Origin: Limosilactobacillus mucosae DSM 13345
GTDB taxonomy: Bacteria > Bacillota > Bacilli > Lactobacillales > Lactobacillaceae
Assembly: GCF_001436025.1 (NCBI RefSeq)
Contig: NZ_AZEQ01000012.1
Span: 1-64,000 of the forward strand
Reading direction: 5' to 3'
Length of the DNA: 64,000 nucleotides
Positions 57,330 to 64,000 of this stretch are shown here, piece by piece. How positions within the stretch are numbered: the first letter of the stretch is position 1; every line of letters begins with the position of its first letter. Below the pieces are notes generated by a model. It was not told the DNA's origin. It worked only from the letters and a program-made list of their open reading frames with translations, and ran no database searches. The position numbers and the translations under genes are program-made.

Positions 57330-58592
57330 ATGACTGATTTGAATGAAACAGCAAGACAGCGGCTGACTAAGGCCGTCGTCAATCTGTTGACAACGCAGCG
57401 GCTAAGCGGTGAGGTGCTGCTTGAGATGCCGCGGACCAGAAATCAGGATCTGGATGCACCAATTGGCTTGGCATGGCAGCATAATCAGCTGGTCTTGGAA
57501 TATAATGACCGCCAGTTGAATGAGCTGACAGCCGATCAATTAGGCGTCAGACTGCAGCATGAGGTTCTGCATGCAATCTGGCAGCACCCATTACGATACG
57601 TCAGCAGTACGCATCCGCGTAGAGTGGCCTTAGCAACGGATATTGCCGTCAATCAATATTTAAAAACGCCGCCCCAGGGAACCATGACGCTGGCTGACCT
57701 GGAAAAACTGCTGCAGCGGCCTTTAGCAGCGCATCGTGATTCCAGGTACTATCTGCGGATCTTGACGCATCTGACGCCAGCTGAGCAGGGACGGATTGAA
57801 AAAGTCTGGGGAAAGCTGGATGACAATGATCAAAGCGAACCGCAGCGCAGTGAAAAAAAGGCTGGCAAAGCGCAAAAAGCTGCCGCGAGTCACCAAGGCT
57901 GGCAGACAGATCAGTCGGTTGACAATCCAGACCTGCAAAAGGCGCGATTAAAGGCGCTGCTGTCTAAAGCATGGAAAAGTCTCAGTCAGAAGAATCGTGG
58001 CCGGTTACCGGGTGAGATTCAAGAAGAGCTTGAGCGTCTAAGCAATCCTGAGCCGTTAAACTGGCGTCAGCTTTTGGTGCGGCTGCTGGGTAGGATCCCA
58101 AGCGGCAAACAGGATACCCGCGCCAGGTTTAATCGTCGTCAGCCACTAAGAATGGAGCTGCCAGGACAGATTGATCGCTTAAATGCTGATATCTATGCAT
58201 TTGTTGATAATTCTGGTTCAATGAGCGATCAAGAAATTGCGGGTGTATTAACCGAACTGCAGTATTTGACTGTTCAGCTGAATTCGCAAGTTGAGATCAT
58301 TCCTTTTGATGCCAAGGTGCACAGTGAGCAGGCAACCCGTCTGCAGCCCGGAAAAAACGTGTCATACCAGCGAACTGGCGGTGGCGGGACTTGTTTTCAG
58401 GCTGTTTTTGACTGGCTGCAAAAACAGCACGTCAGTCGACAGCAGGCAACGGTTGTGATTCTAACGGATGGCTGGGGCGAAAGCGAGCTTGCAGTGCATG
58501 GCTATCGCAACGTCTTGTGGCTGCTGAGTACGGAAAGCGAATTATCGGTAAAGAGTCCGGTGATGCGTTCCGTTAAGATTGGAGGAATTTAA
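57330..58592 (+). CDS. VWA-like, metallopeptidase-like partner of MoxR (DUF2201 type)
   Basis: This 420-residue protein has an N-terminal zinc-peptidase-like motif LQHEVLHAIWQHP (HExxH with a third His) near residue 90, a Gln/Lys-rich middle (165-215), and a C-terminal VWA-like domain with the MIDAS-type DNSGSMS near residue 290 and a later ILTDGWGE. This fits the DUF2201 architecture. Predicted role: substrate-binding partner of the MoxR ATPase. Confidence 0.85.
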   Translation: MTDLNETARQRLTKAVVNLLTTQRLSGEVLLEMPRTRNQDLDAPIGLAWQHNQLVLEYNDRQLNELTADQLGVRLQHEVLHAIWQHPLRYVSSTHPRRVALATDIAVNQYLKTPPQGTMTLADLEKLLQRPLAAHRDSRYYLRILTHLTPAEQGRIEKVWGKLDDNDQSEPQRSEKKAGKAQKAAASHQGWQTDQSVDNPDLQKARLKALLSKAWKSLSQKNRGRLPGEIQEELERLSNPEPLNWRQLLVRLLGRIPSGKQDTRARFNRRQPLRMELPGQIDRLNADIYAFVDNSGSMSDQEIAGVLTELQYLTVQLNSQVEIIPFDAKVHSEQATRLQPGKNVSYQRTGGGGTCFQAVFDWLQKQHVSRQQATVVILTDGWGESELAVHGYRNVLWLLSTESELSVKSPVMRSVKIGGI

Positions 58593-58594
58593 AG

Positions 58595-58891
58595 ATGAAC
58601 GAGTATCCATTGCTTTCGCCAAGCTATCTAATGGCAGCGATGAGACATGATCAAACTTTCCAGCATGCAGCAGCAATGCTTCATGATGACTGGGATCCCA
58701 ATGAAGGCGGCCTGTTTCGAGAAATGCTGCAGGCACCTGACATTGAAATGGCACGGGCACTGCAGCAAGCCGGCATGGTTAAGGGAAGGTGGCAATTAGA
58801 TGACTACGGACAGGTAAAAGATCTATTGGCGCTGCATGCGGAGTGGTTCTCGCCAACGGCCCGCAATGCGCTGCTGGCCCCATTTGAGTAG
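58595..58891 (+). CDS. Small protein of the MoxR-VWA operon, unknown
   Basis: This 98-residue acidic, helical protein has a GGAGG site and starts 2 nt after the VWA gene. It has no recognised domain. It may be a third subunit. Confidence 0.7.
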   Translation: MNEYPLLSPSYLMAAMRHDQTFQHAAAMLHDDWDPNEGGLFREMLQAPDIEMARALQQAGMVKGRWQLDDYGQVKDLLALHAEWFSPTARNALLAPFE

Positions 58892-58913
58892 CCAGAATTC
58901 TGCCTGGCGATTT

Positions 58914-58929
58914 TGTTTCACGTGGAACT
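58914..58929. other. parS: parS-like centromere site
   Basis: TGTTTCACGTGGAACT matches 15 of 16 positions of the ParB-binding consensus TGTTNCACGTGNAACA. It lies in a non-coding gap about 43 kb from dnaA, where origin-proximal parS sites are expected. No parA or parB gene is in the window. Confidence 0.8.
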
Positions 58930-58978
58930 TAAAAATTGTTATGATTGTTTTCATAAAAACGATGGATGGAGTGATATG

Positions 58979-60880
58979 ATGACGATTGATTTGGCAAAGG
59001 CTAAAGATGATCTTTATGAAGCCGTCAATGGCGAATGGCTAAAAACGGCCAAGATTCCTGCAGATCGGCCAGCAACTGGCGGATTTAACAGTTTGGTTGA
59101 TGATATTGACAAGACGCTGATGGATGATTTTGATGCGTTTTTGAACAACCAAAAAAACAGCTCGGATGCTCGCTTTAACGAGATGATCAAACTGTATGGA
59201 TTAGCCAAGGATTTTAAGCGCCGTGATCAAGAAGGCAAGGCCCCATTAAAAAAGGCCCTGCTGCCAATTGAGAATCTGCAGAGTTATGCTGACTATCAAG
59301 CTCACTGGGCCGAGTTGATGCTTAATGGCGTGGCTTCTCCCGTGACTTTTGATATTGATGCTGATATGAAAAATGCACAGGTTTATGCTTTGTTTGCCGG
59401 CGCTCCCAGTTTGATTTTGCCAGAAAAGAACTACTATGATCCTAAAAATCCACAAGGCCCACAATTAATGCAGCTTTGGACGGCGATGATGACCACGCTG
59501 CTGGCTAAGCTGGGCTATGAAACGGCAGCGGCTCAAAAGCTGATTGAAGAAGCCAAGCGGTTTGATGCACTGCTGGTTCCCCATGTCAAGAGCGCGGAAG
59601 AATCAGCTGACTACAGCAGGATGTACAATCCACAAACGCTGGCGGAATTTGCCGGTCATACCAGTCAATTGAACCTGGCCACGGTAGTTGAGGAATTGAT
59701 TGGCGCCAAGCCAGAACAGGTTATCGTAATGGAGCCGCGATATCTGGCCGCGCTTGATGAAATCCTGGCTGGTCATTTTGAATGGTTCAAGAGCTGGCTT
59801 TTGGTTAATGAAATCAGTTCAATGGCTGGCCTTTTGACTGATGAGCTGCGTGAGATCAGCGGTCGCTTTAGCCGAGCACTTTCAGGAGCCAAGCAGCCTG
59901 CCGACCAGCGTAAATTTGCCTATCGCCTGGCGCGGGGCACGTTTGATCAGGTAGTTGGCGACTATTACGGCAAAACTTATTTTGGACCTCAAGCCAAGGC
60001 TGACGTTCATCATATGGTTGAACAGATGGTGAAAATCTATCAACAGCGACTGGCCCAAAACGACTGGCTTGGCGAAAAAACGCGTGCCAAGGCAATTCTT
60101 AAGCTTGATCGGCTGGGAATTCAAGTCGGCTATCCAGATCAGATGCCAGCGCTTTATGATCAATTAAAGGTTGACGAGCAGGCCACGCTTTTGGAAAACA
60201 TGATTCAATTGGGCAAAACGGCCGCCAAGGAAATGTTTAGTCGTTGGAATCAGCCGGTTGACCGCCTACGTTGGGAAATGAGCGCCGCTACGGTTAACGC
60301 ATACTACCACCCGTTTAAGAATATTATCGTTTTCCCAGCGGCGATTCTGCAGGCGCCATTCTACAGCTTAAAGCAGACCAGCAGCGAAAACTATGGCGGG
60401 ATCGGCGCGGTAATTGCACATGAGATCTCGCATGCCTTTGACAATAACGGGGCTTTGTTTGATGAATATGGCAATCTGAATAATTGGTGGACGGAAGCCG
60501 ATTTGGCGCACTTTAAACAGCTGGCGCAAAAAATGATTGCTGAGTTTGATGGCCTGCCGTTTGCTGGGCAAAAGGTAAACGGCAAGCTGACTGTTTCGGA
60601 AAATATTGCTGATGCGGGTGGCTTGAGCTGTGCCCTGGCCGCTGCCAAAGAAGAAGATAGTTTTGATGCTCGGCAGTTCTTCATCAACTGGGCCCGAATC
60701 TGGCGAATGAAGGCAACCGACCAATACATGCAGCTGCTGCTTTCAATTGACGTTCATTCGCCAAACAAGCTGCGTGCCAACGTTCAAGCGCAAAACCAAG
60801 CTGAGTTCTACCAAGCCTTTAACGTTCAAGCAGGCGATGGCATGTACCTGGCTCCAGAAAAGCGGGTCAATATCTGGTAG
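58979..60880 (+). CDS. pepO: Endopeptidase PepO (family M13)
   Basis: This 633-residue zinc endopeptidase of the neprilysin family has the catalytic VIAHEISHAFDNNG, the third ligand in ENIADAGG and NAYYHPFKNIIVFPAAIL upstream. No signal peptide, so it is cytoplasmic like the lactococcal enzyme. ATG 58979 is chosen over one 3 nt upstream by distance to TGGAG. Confidence 0.95.
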   Translation: MTIDLAKAKDDLYEAVNGEWLKTAKIPADRPATGGFNSLVDDIDKTLMDDFDAFLNNQKNSSDARFNEMIKLYGLAKDFKRRDQEGKAPLKKALLPIENLQSYADYQAHWAELMLNGVASPVTFDIDADMKNAQVYALFAGAPSLILPEKNYYDPKNPQGPQLMQLWTAMMTTLLAKLGYETAAAQKLIEEAKRFDALLVPHVKSAEESADYSRMYNPQTLAEFAGHTSQLNLATVVEELIGAKPEQVIVMEPRYLAALDEILAGHFEWFKSWLLVNEISSMAGLLTDELREISGRFSRALSGAKQPADQRKFAYRLARGTFDQVVGDYYGKTYFGPQAKADVHHMVEQMVKIYQQRLAQNDWLGEKTRAKAILKLDRLGIQVGYPDQMPALYDQLKVDEQATLLENMIQLGKTAAKEMFSRWNQPVDRLRWEMSAATVNAYYHPFKNIIVFPAAILQAPFYSLKQTSSENYGGIGAVIAHEISHAFDNNGALFDEYGNLNNWWTEADLAHFKQLAQKMIAEFDGLPFAGQKVNGKLTVSENIADAGGLSCALAAAKEEDSFDARQFFINWARIWRMKATDQYMQLLLSIDVHSPNKLRANVQAQNQAEFYQAFNVQAGDGMYLAPEKRVNIW

Positions 60881-60901
60881 CAGCTTTGAAAGGCGGATAA
60901 A

Positions 60902-61405
60902 ATGGCTAAAACGATTAAAATAGAGCGCGGTGATATTACCAAATATCAGGTTGACGCCATCGTTAATGCTGCTAATACGACACTGATGGGTGGTGGCGGT
61001 GTTGATGGCGCTATTCATCGGGCGGCTGGTCCAGCTCTCTATGCAGCCTGTGAAAAATTTCATGGCTGTCCAACGGGGGAGGCTCGGATCACGCCAGGTT
61101 TTCAGCTGCCGGCTAAATACATTATCCATACGCCTGGGCCGATTTGGCATGGCGGTGATCATGGTGAGGCTGATCTATTGAAAAACTCATACCGCAATAG
61201 TCTGCAGCTGGCGGAGCACTATCATTGCCAGACGGTCGCCTTTCCGTCAATCAGCACGGGTGTCTATGGCTTTCCCGTTGAGCAGGCGGCAGTCATTGCG
61301 ATTAAAACGATTCGTGAATTTCTGACAGCCAGCCGCTGGGTTCAAGAAGTCATTATGGTGGCTTTTGATCCTAAAACCGAGGCTGCCTATCAAAAAGCAC
61401 TTTAA
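60902..61405 (+). CDS. Macrodomain protein, probable O-acetyl-ADP-ribose deacetylase
   Basis: This 167-residue macrodomain has DAIVNAANTTLMGGGGVDGAIHRAAG split over its ADP-ribose loop and ISTGVYGFP. It removes ADP-ribose-linked groups. It starts 21 nt after pepO, so they may be co-transcribed. Confidence 0.93.
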   Translation: MAKTIKIERGDITKYQVDAIVNAANTTLMGGGGVDGAIHRAAGPALYAACEKFHGCPTGEARITPGFQLPAKYIIHTPGPIWHGGDHGEADLLKNSYRNSLQLAEHYHCQTVAFPSISTGVYGFPVEQAAVIAIKTIREFLTASRWVQEVIMVAFDPKTEAAYQKAL

Positions 61406-61441
61406 AAAGACCCCTGGTTGGACAAGCCAGGGGTCTTTTGA
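61405..61441 (+). terminator. Terminator after the macrodomain gene
   Basis: AGACCCCTGG/CCAGGGGTCT followed by T. Confidence 0.85.
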
Positions 61442-61510
61442 AACAGAATAGAAATCAGATGGTGTAAGTTAGGCAGACTGAATCTGAGCGGACAATTCAG
61501 ACTCAGTTTG

Positions 61511-61542
61511 CCACTTATCCACAATATCTTGTGGATAAGTGG
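61511..61542. other. Palindrome of two inverted perfect DnaA boxes
   Basis: Arms CCACTTATCCACAA (61511-61524) and TTGTGGATAAGTGG (61529-61542) are perfect complements with a 4-bp centre. Each arm holds a perfect DnaA box (61515-61523, 61530-61538). A partial copy ACAATATCTTGTG recurs near 61561-61573, next to TGTGGAAAA. There is no T-run, so it is not an obvious terminator. Confidence 0.75.
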
Positions 61543-61598
61543 TGATATCTGTGGAAAACCCACAATATCTTGTGCTGCCAACCTGCAACGTCATTTAG

Positions 61599-61736
61599 TA
61601 TAACGGTATCAAAATCAATTCGCAAGCAGCAAGAATTCAAATTGATCAAGCGACCAACGCAATTCAAGCTATCGTTTAAACCTTTATGCCGATTGAAGAA
61701 TTTTTGGATTTGGTCAATCTGGCTGGTTTGACTTAA
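61599..61736 (+). pseudogene. Possible coding remnant
   Basis: A frame with one internal TAA (61677-61679) keeps protein-like composition (…RIQIDQATNAIQAIV, then MPIEEFLDLVNLAG). It has no start or ribosome binding site and overlaps the greA end. Low certainty. Confidence 0.2.
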
Positions 61737-62242
61737 CCGACTTCATCTTGATTTACCCTGACGGAAACGACTTTAACCTGATATTCTCCCTGCGGCGCGG
61801 CAACCAAGGCAGAATCTCCTGCGCTGAGCCCGGTAATTGCTTTGCCCAGTGGCGAGTCAAATGCCAGCTTGCCTTGCAGAATATCGGCTTCTTGCCGCCC
61901 AACCAGCGTATAGGTCTCAGTTTCATCGTCATCGTCATACTGCAGCTCAACCGTGGACCCCATGCCAACTTTACCAGTATCCTGCGGTGTGATGATTTTG
62001 GCATAGGTCAGCTGTTTGTTCAGATAGCGCAGTCGGCTTTCCAAATGTCTTAGATCCCGTTTGGCAGTACTGTATTCAGTATTTTCGGAAAGATCGCCCA
62101 AAGCTCGAGCAGCCTTGAGCCGTGCGATCTTTTCAGGCCGTTGTTTCTTGAGGGCCTCAATCTGGTCTTCAATTTGCCGGTAGCCGGCTGCCGTCATTTC
62201 TTGATAATAGAAGTCAGGGACTTTGATTTTTTTGGATGGCAT
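61733..62242 (-). CDS. greA: GreA-family transcription factor
   Basis: This 169-residue factor helps stalled RNA polymerase by stimulating RNA cleavage. It has the coiled-coil tip ALGDLSENTEYSTAK with acidic residues and the C-terminal FKBP-like FDSPLGKAI. An N-terminal extension of about 12 residues makes it slightly longer than usual, so it may be a second Gre paralogue. Confidence 0.9.
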   Translation of the reverse strand: MPSKKIKVPDFYYQEMTAAGYRQIEDQIEALKKQRPEKIARLKAARALGDLSENTEYSTAKRDLRHLESRLRYLNKQLTYAKIITPQDTGKVGMGSTVELQYDDDDETETYTLVGRQEADILQGKLAFDSPLGKAITGLSAGDSALVAAPQGEYQVKVVSVRVNQDEVG

Positions 62243-62295
62243 TTAAATTCCTCCAATTTTATAGATCGTAAGCGAACGTGTGTACTAAGTAATTA

Positions 62296-62304
62296 TGTTA
62301 TGAT
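62296..62304 (+). promoter_or_regulatory. Extended -10 promoter
   Basis: TGTTATGAT, 44 nt before the gene at 62348. Confidence 0.5.
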
Positions 62305-62347
62305 AGTTATTGAAATTCAAGTTGAAGCAACAGGAGTGAAAGTTTTA

Positions 62348-63418
62348 ATGGAGTATCAACAGAATCAAGCCCACGTACAAGCATTCTTAGTCGACGCGGC
62401 GTTTGATCGGTTGTCAAAAAATCAGCAGGAACATGCACAAAGAATCTTGCAGCAGGTCAATCAATTGATGGCCGATCGTCATCAGCTTGATGATTGTCAC
62501 TGGACTGGTGCGGCATTGGCAGCCGTTTTGGATCACGAGCTCTATCAGGATGGGCAGGCGCCATATCGTCAGGTGATTTCGACCATTCCAGTTTTAAAGG
62601 CCTATCAAAAGTTTTTAAAAGTTGAGCATGTTAAAGAGCTGGCTCAGGTAATGGATGAGCACCGCAAGACCATGCAGGCAAACTGGAAAGCGGCTGCCGA
62701 CCAACCAGCTACTGGAAAGGCACCGCGAGAATGGACGCCAGAAAACTACCTGGCCTGGCAAAAAACAATGGTCGCTGTGGCCCCTAAAGCTGCCCTGCTT
62801 AAAAATATCGAGGGCCTTGATGAAACTGATGAGCAGTACCTGATCGATGAGTTTTTGACTCTGATGAACCAAGAAGCGCACCAGTGGCCTGATGGCTGGA
62901 CTTTTGAGGCGCTGCAGCAGGTGCTGGGGATGACGATGCCATTGGACCCGCACATCAAGCCATATCAAATCATCAAGATCGTGGCTTTATTTGATGCCTT
63001 TTTTGACTATCTGCATCAGCAAGGCGATCTTAACGATGATCAATATGCCATCGCTAAGCGGACGCTGTTGCACATGCAGCCAGCCCAAGAAGCACTGGCC
63101 TCGCTTGATCGCAAGGATCGTTTGACGCAGTTGGTATTGTCACTGGCTCAGGCAGAAGGCGTTGACATTAATGATCGTGAAACTGCGCAAAAATGGATGG
63201 TAACCCATCGGACGCTTTTGACCAGTTTTGTCGGGACGATCATGCATCCATGGCGTGACTATGATGCTCGTGAACAAAACAACGAGATGGTTAAGCGCGT
63301 TGCTGAAAAAAGAACGGCTTCCCAAACGCCAGCGGCTAAAACTGTTAAGGGCAAAAAGCACCCGCCAGTTGGCATTTCATTTCGGAATCGTCGGCAGAAA
63401 AGTCGTCGCAAACACTAG
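62348..63418 (+). CDS. Conserved-looking soluble protein, unknown
   Basis: This 356-residue, mostly helical protein ends in a very basic tail (PPVGISFRNRRQKSRRKH) that could bind nucleic acid. No known motif is visible. ATG 62348 has an AGGAG site; the open frame upstream crosses greA and is ignored. The next gene follows in 17 nt. Confidence 0.75.
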   Translation: MEYQQNQAHVQAFLVDAAFDRLSKNQQEHAQRILQQVNQLMADRHQLDDCHWTGAALAAVLDHELYQDGQAPYRQVISTIPVLKAYQKFLKVEHVKELAQVMDEHRKTMQANWKAAADQPATGKAPREWTPENYLAWQKTMVAVAPKAALLKNIEGLDETDEQYLIDEFLTLMNQEAHQWPDGWTFEALQQVLGMTMPLDPHIKPYQIIKIVALFDAFFDYLHQQGDLNDDQYAIAKRTLLHMQPAQEALASLDRKDRLTQLVLSLAQAEGVDINDRETAQKWMVTHRTLLTSFVGTIMHPWRDYDAREQNNEMVKRVAEKRTASQTPAAKTVKGKKHPPVGISFRNRRQKSRRKH

Positions 63419-63435
63419 AAACCGAGGGGATTTTT

Positions 63436-63762
63436 ATGAGTATTCAAATTCCAGAAAATATGGAAGAAGTTGCAATGAAGATCGCACAGTATCAAGTTCA
63501 TGGCCAGCATTTGGAAATGGATGACGTCATTAAGGATGCCGTGCGTGATACCTTGCAGGAATTTATGGACGAAGCCTTGGAAGGTCATTATGACGACGTT
63601 GCCTGGGTAGGCGAAGATCTAGTGGTAACCGATATCATGGGTGAAAAAGTTGGTTCAGCCTCACCGATTCATGCCAGCTTTATTGAAGATTTTAAGGCTG
63701 ATGCCGATGAATTGGTGCTGCGCTTAGAACAACAGGCAGCGCAGATTGTCGGTGGCCGCTAA
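63436..63762 (+). CDS. Acidic small protein, unknown
   Basis: This 108-residue acidic protein (many Asp/Glu, with DDVIKDAVRDTLQEFMDEAL) is probably co-transcribed with the basic-tailed protein before it. Opposite charges suggest they could interact; this is a guess. Confidence 0.7.
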   Translation: MSIQIPENMEEVAMKIAQYQVHGQHLEMDDVIKDAVRDTLQEFMDEALEGHYDDVAWVGEDLVVTDIMGEKVGSASPIHASFIEDFKADADELVLRLEQQAAQIVGGR

Positions 63763-63858
63763 GCTGTTGGAGTCGACCATATCTTGACATGACCTTAAAT
63801 AATGACGAGGGACCTTGCCAAGCAGCGGGGCACTCATGATTAATCGTGACTATTCAAT

Positions 63859-63897
63859 AAAAAACGTCGAATCAGCTTGCTGACTCGGCGTTTTTTG
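63859..63897. terminator. Bidirectional terminator
   Basis: AACGTCGA..TCAGC/GCTGA..CGGCGTT hairpin with A and T runs on both sides. Confidence 0.75.
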
Positions 63898-63902
63898 TTT
63901 GG

Positions 63903-64000
63903 CTAGAGATGCTCTTTGACGTCATAAGGCTGGGCTTTGGCGTGATCGGCCGGCAAGGCGTCCTTGGCATAAAAGATGGCATATTCCTCATCATCAGGAC
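63903..64000 (-). CDS. C-terminal fragment of an unknown protein (cut by window)
   Basis: About 31 codons to a TAG are open on the minus strand, with good composition (DDEEYAIFYAKDALPADH). The rest lies beyond the window; not identifiable. Confidence 0.5.
   Translation of the reverse strand, partial: PDDEEYAIFYAKDALPADHAKAQPYDVKEHL

Overview
This is a stretch of low-to-middle GC Firmicutes chromosome around the replication origin. It most resembles a heterofermentative lactobacillus of the Limosilactobacillus/reuteri-fermentum type. This is inferred from the oriC gene order, a 336-residue mannitol 2-dehydrogenase, a 485-residue sucrose phosphorylase, the peptidases PepC, PepD and PepO, and a D-aspartate ligase/amidotransferase/MurE cluster for an L-Lys-D-Asp(Asn) peptidoglycan crossbridge. 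No phage, insertion sequence or CRISPR array was seen.

Positions 1-16,100 (mostly minus strand) form the left replichore arm. It holds a small zinc-ribbon protein and an MFS pump; gdpP-rplI-dnaB; the rpsF-ssb-rpsR operon behind a leader that can hide its own ribosome binding site; yaaA-recF-gyrB-gyrA; and dnaN and dnaA. The dnaA-dnaN gap has the full layout of a Bacillus-type oriC: DnaA boxes, a short GC step, five DnaA-trios and an AT-rich unwinding region. A second DnaA-box cluster lies between dnaA and rpmH.

Positions 16,500-22,400 (plus strand) are the right arm: rpmH, rnpA, yidC, jag (khpB), mnmE and mnmG. The usual rsmG-noc-parA-parB block does not follow. Instead, positions 22,500-29,000 carry a cell-wall cluster: D-aspartate ligase, asparagine-synthase-type amidotransferase and two tandem MurE paralogues, then signal peptidase I.

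Positions 29,700-37,500 hold pepC and pepD (convergent), a T-box-controlled threonyl-tRNA synthetase that lacks its TGS domain and its editing residues, a serine-rich membrane protein, and mntH. Positions 37,700-44,450 hold mannitol dehydrogenase, a TetR-regulated ABC export module followed by a 134-bp MITE-like repeat and a MacB-like ABC protein, then argR and an ArsR-type regulator. Positions 44,600-51,000 hold a LysM autolysin and a sucrose locus (MFS transporter, sucrose phosphorylase, LacI-type repressor) with two matching operators around its promoter.

Positions 51,000-64,000 are housekeeping and poorly known genes: HdeD-like protein, efp with a structured leader or tiny ORF, nnrE, DUF488, a 3-methyladenine glycosylase joined to a MoxR AAA+/VWA-metallopeptidase-like operon, a near-perfect parS site, pepO, a macrodomain protein, a palindrome made of two inverted perfect DnaA boxes, a GreA paralogue and two conserved-looking unknowns.

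The strongest leads are the editing-dead ThrRS, the Mag-MoxR-VWA operon, the isolated DnaA-box palindrome, the parS site without a nearby parB, the D-Asp crossbridge cluster with duplicated MurE, and the efp leader. All functional calls rest on reading motifs and on memory of families; no database search was run.
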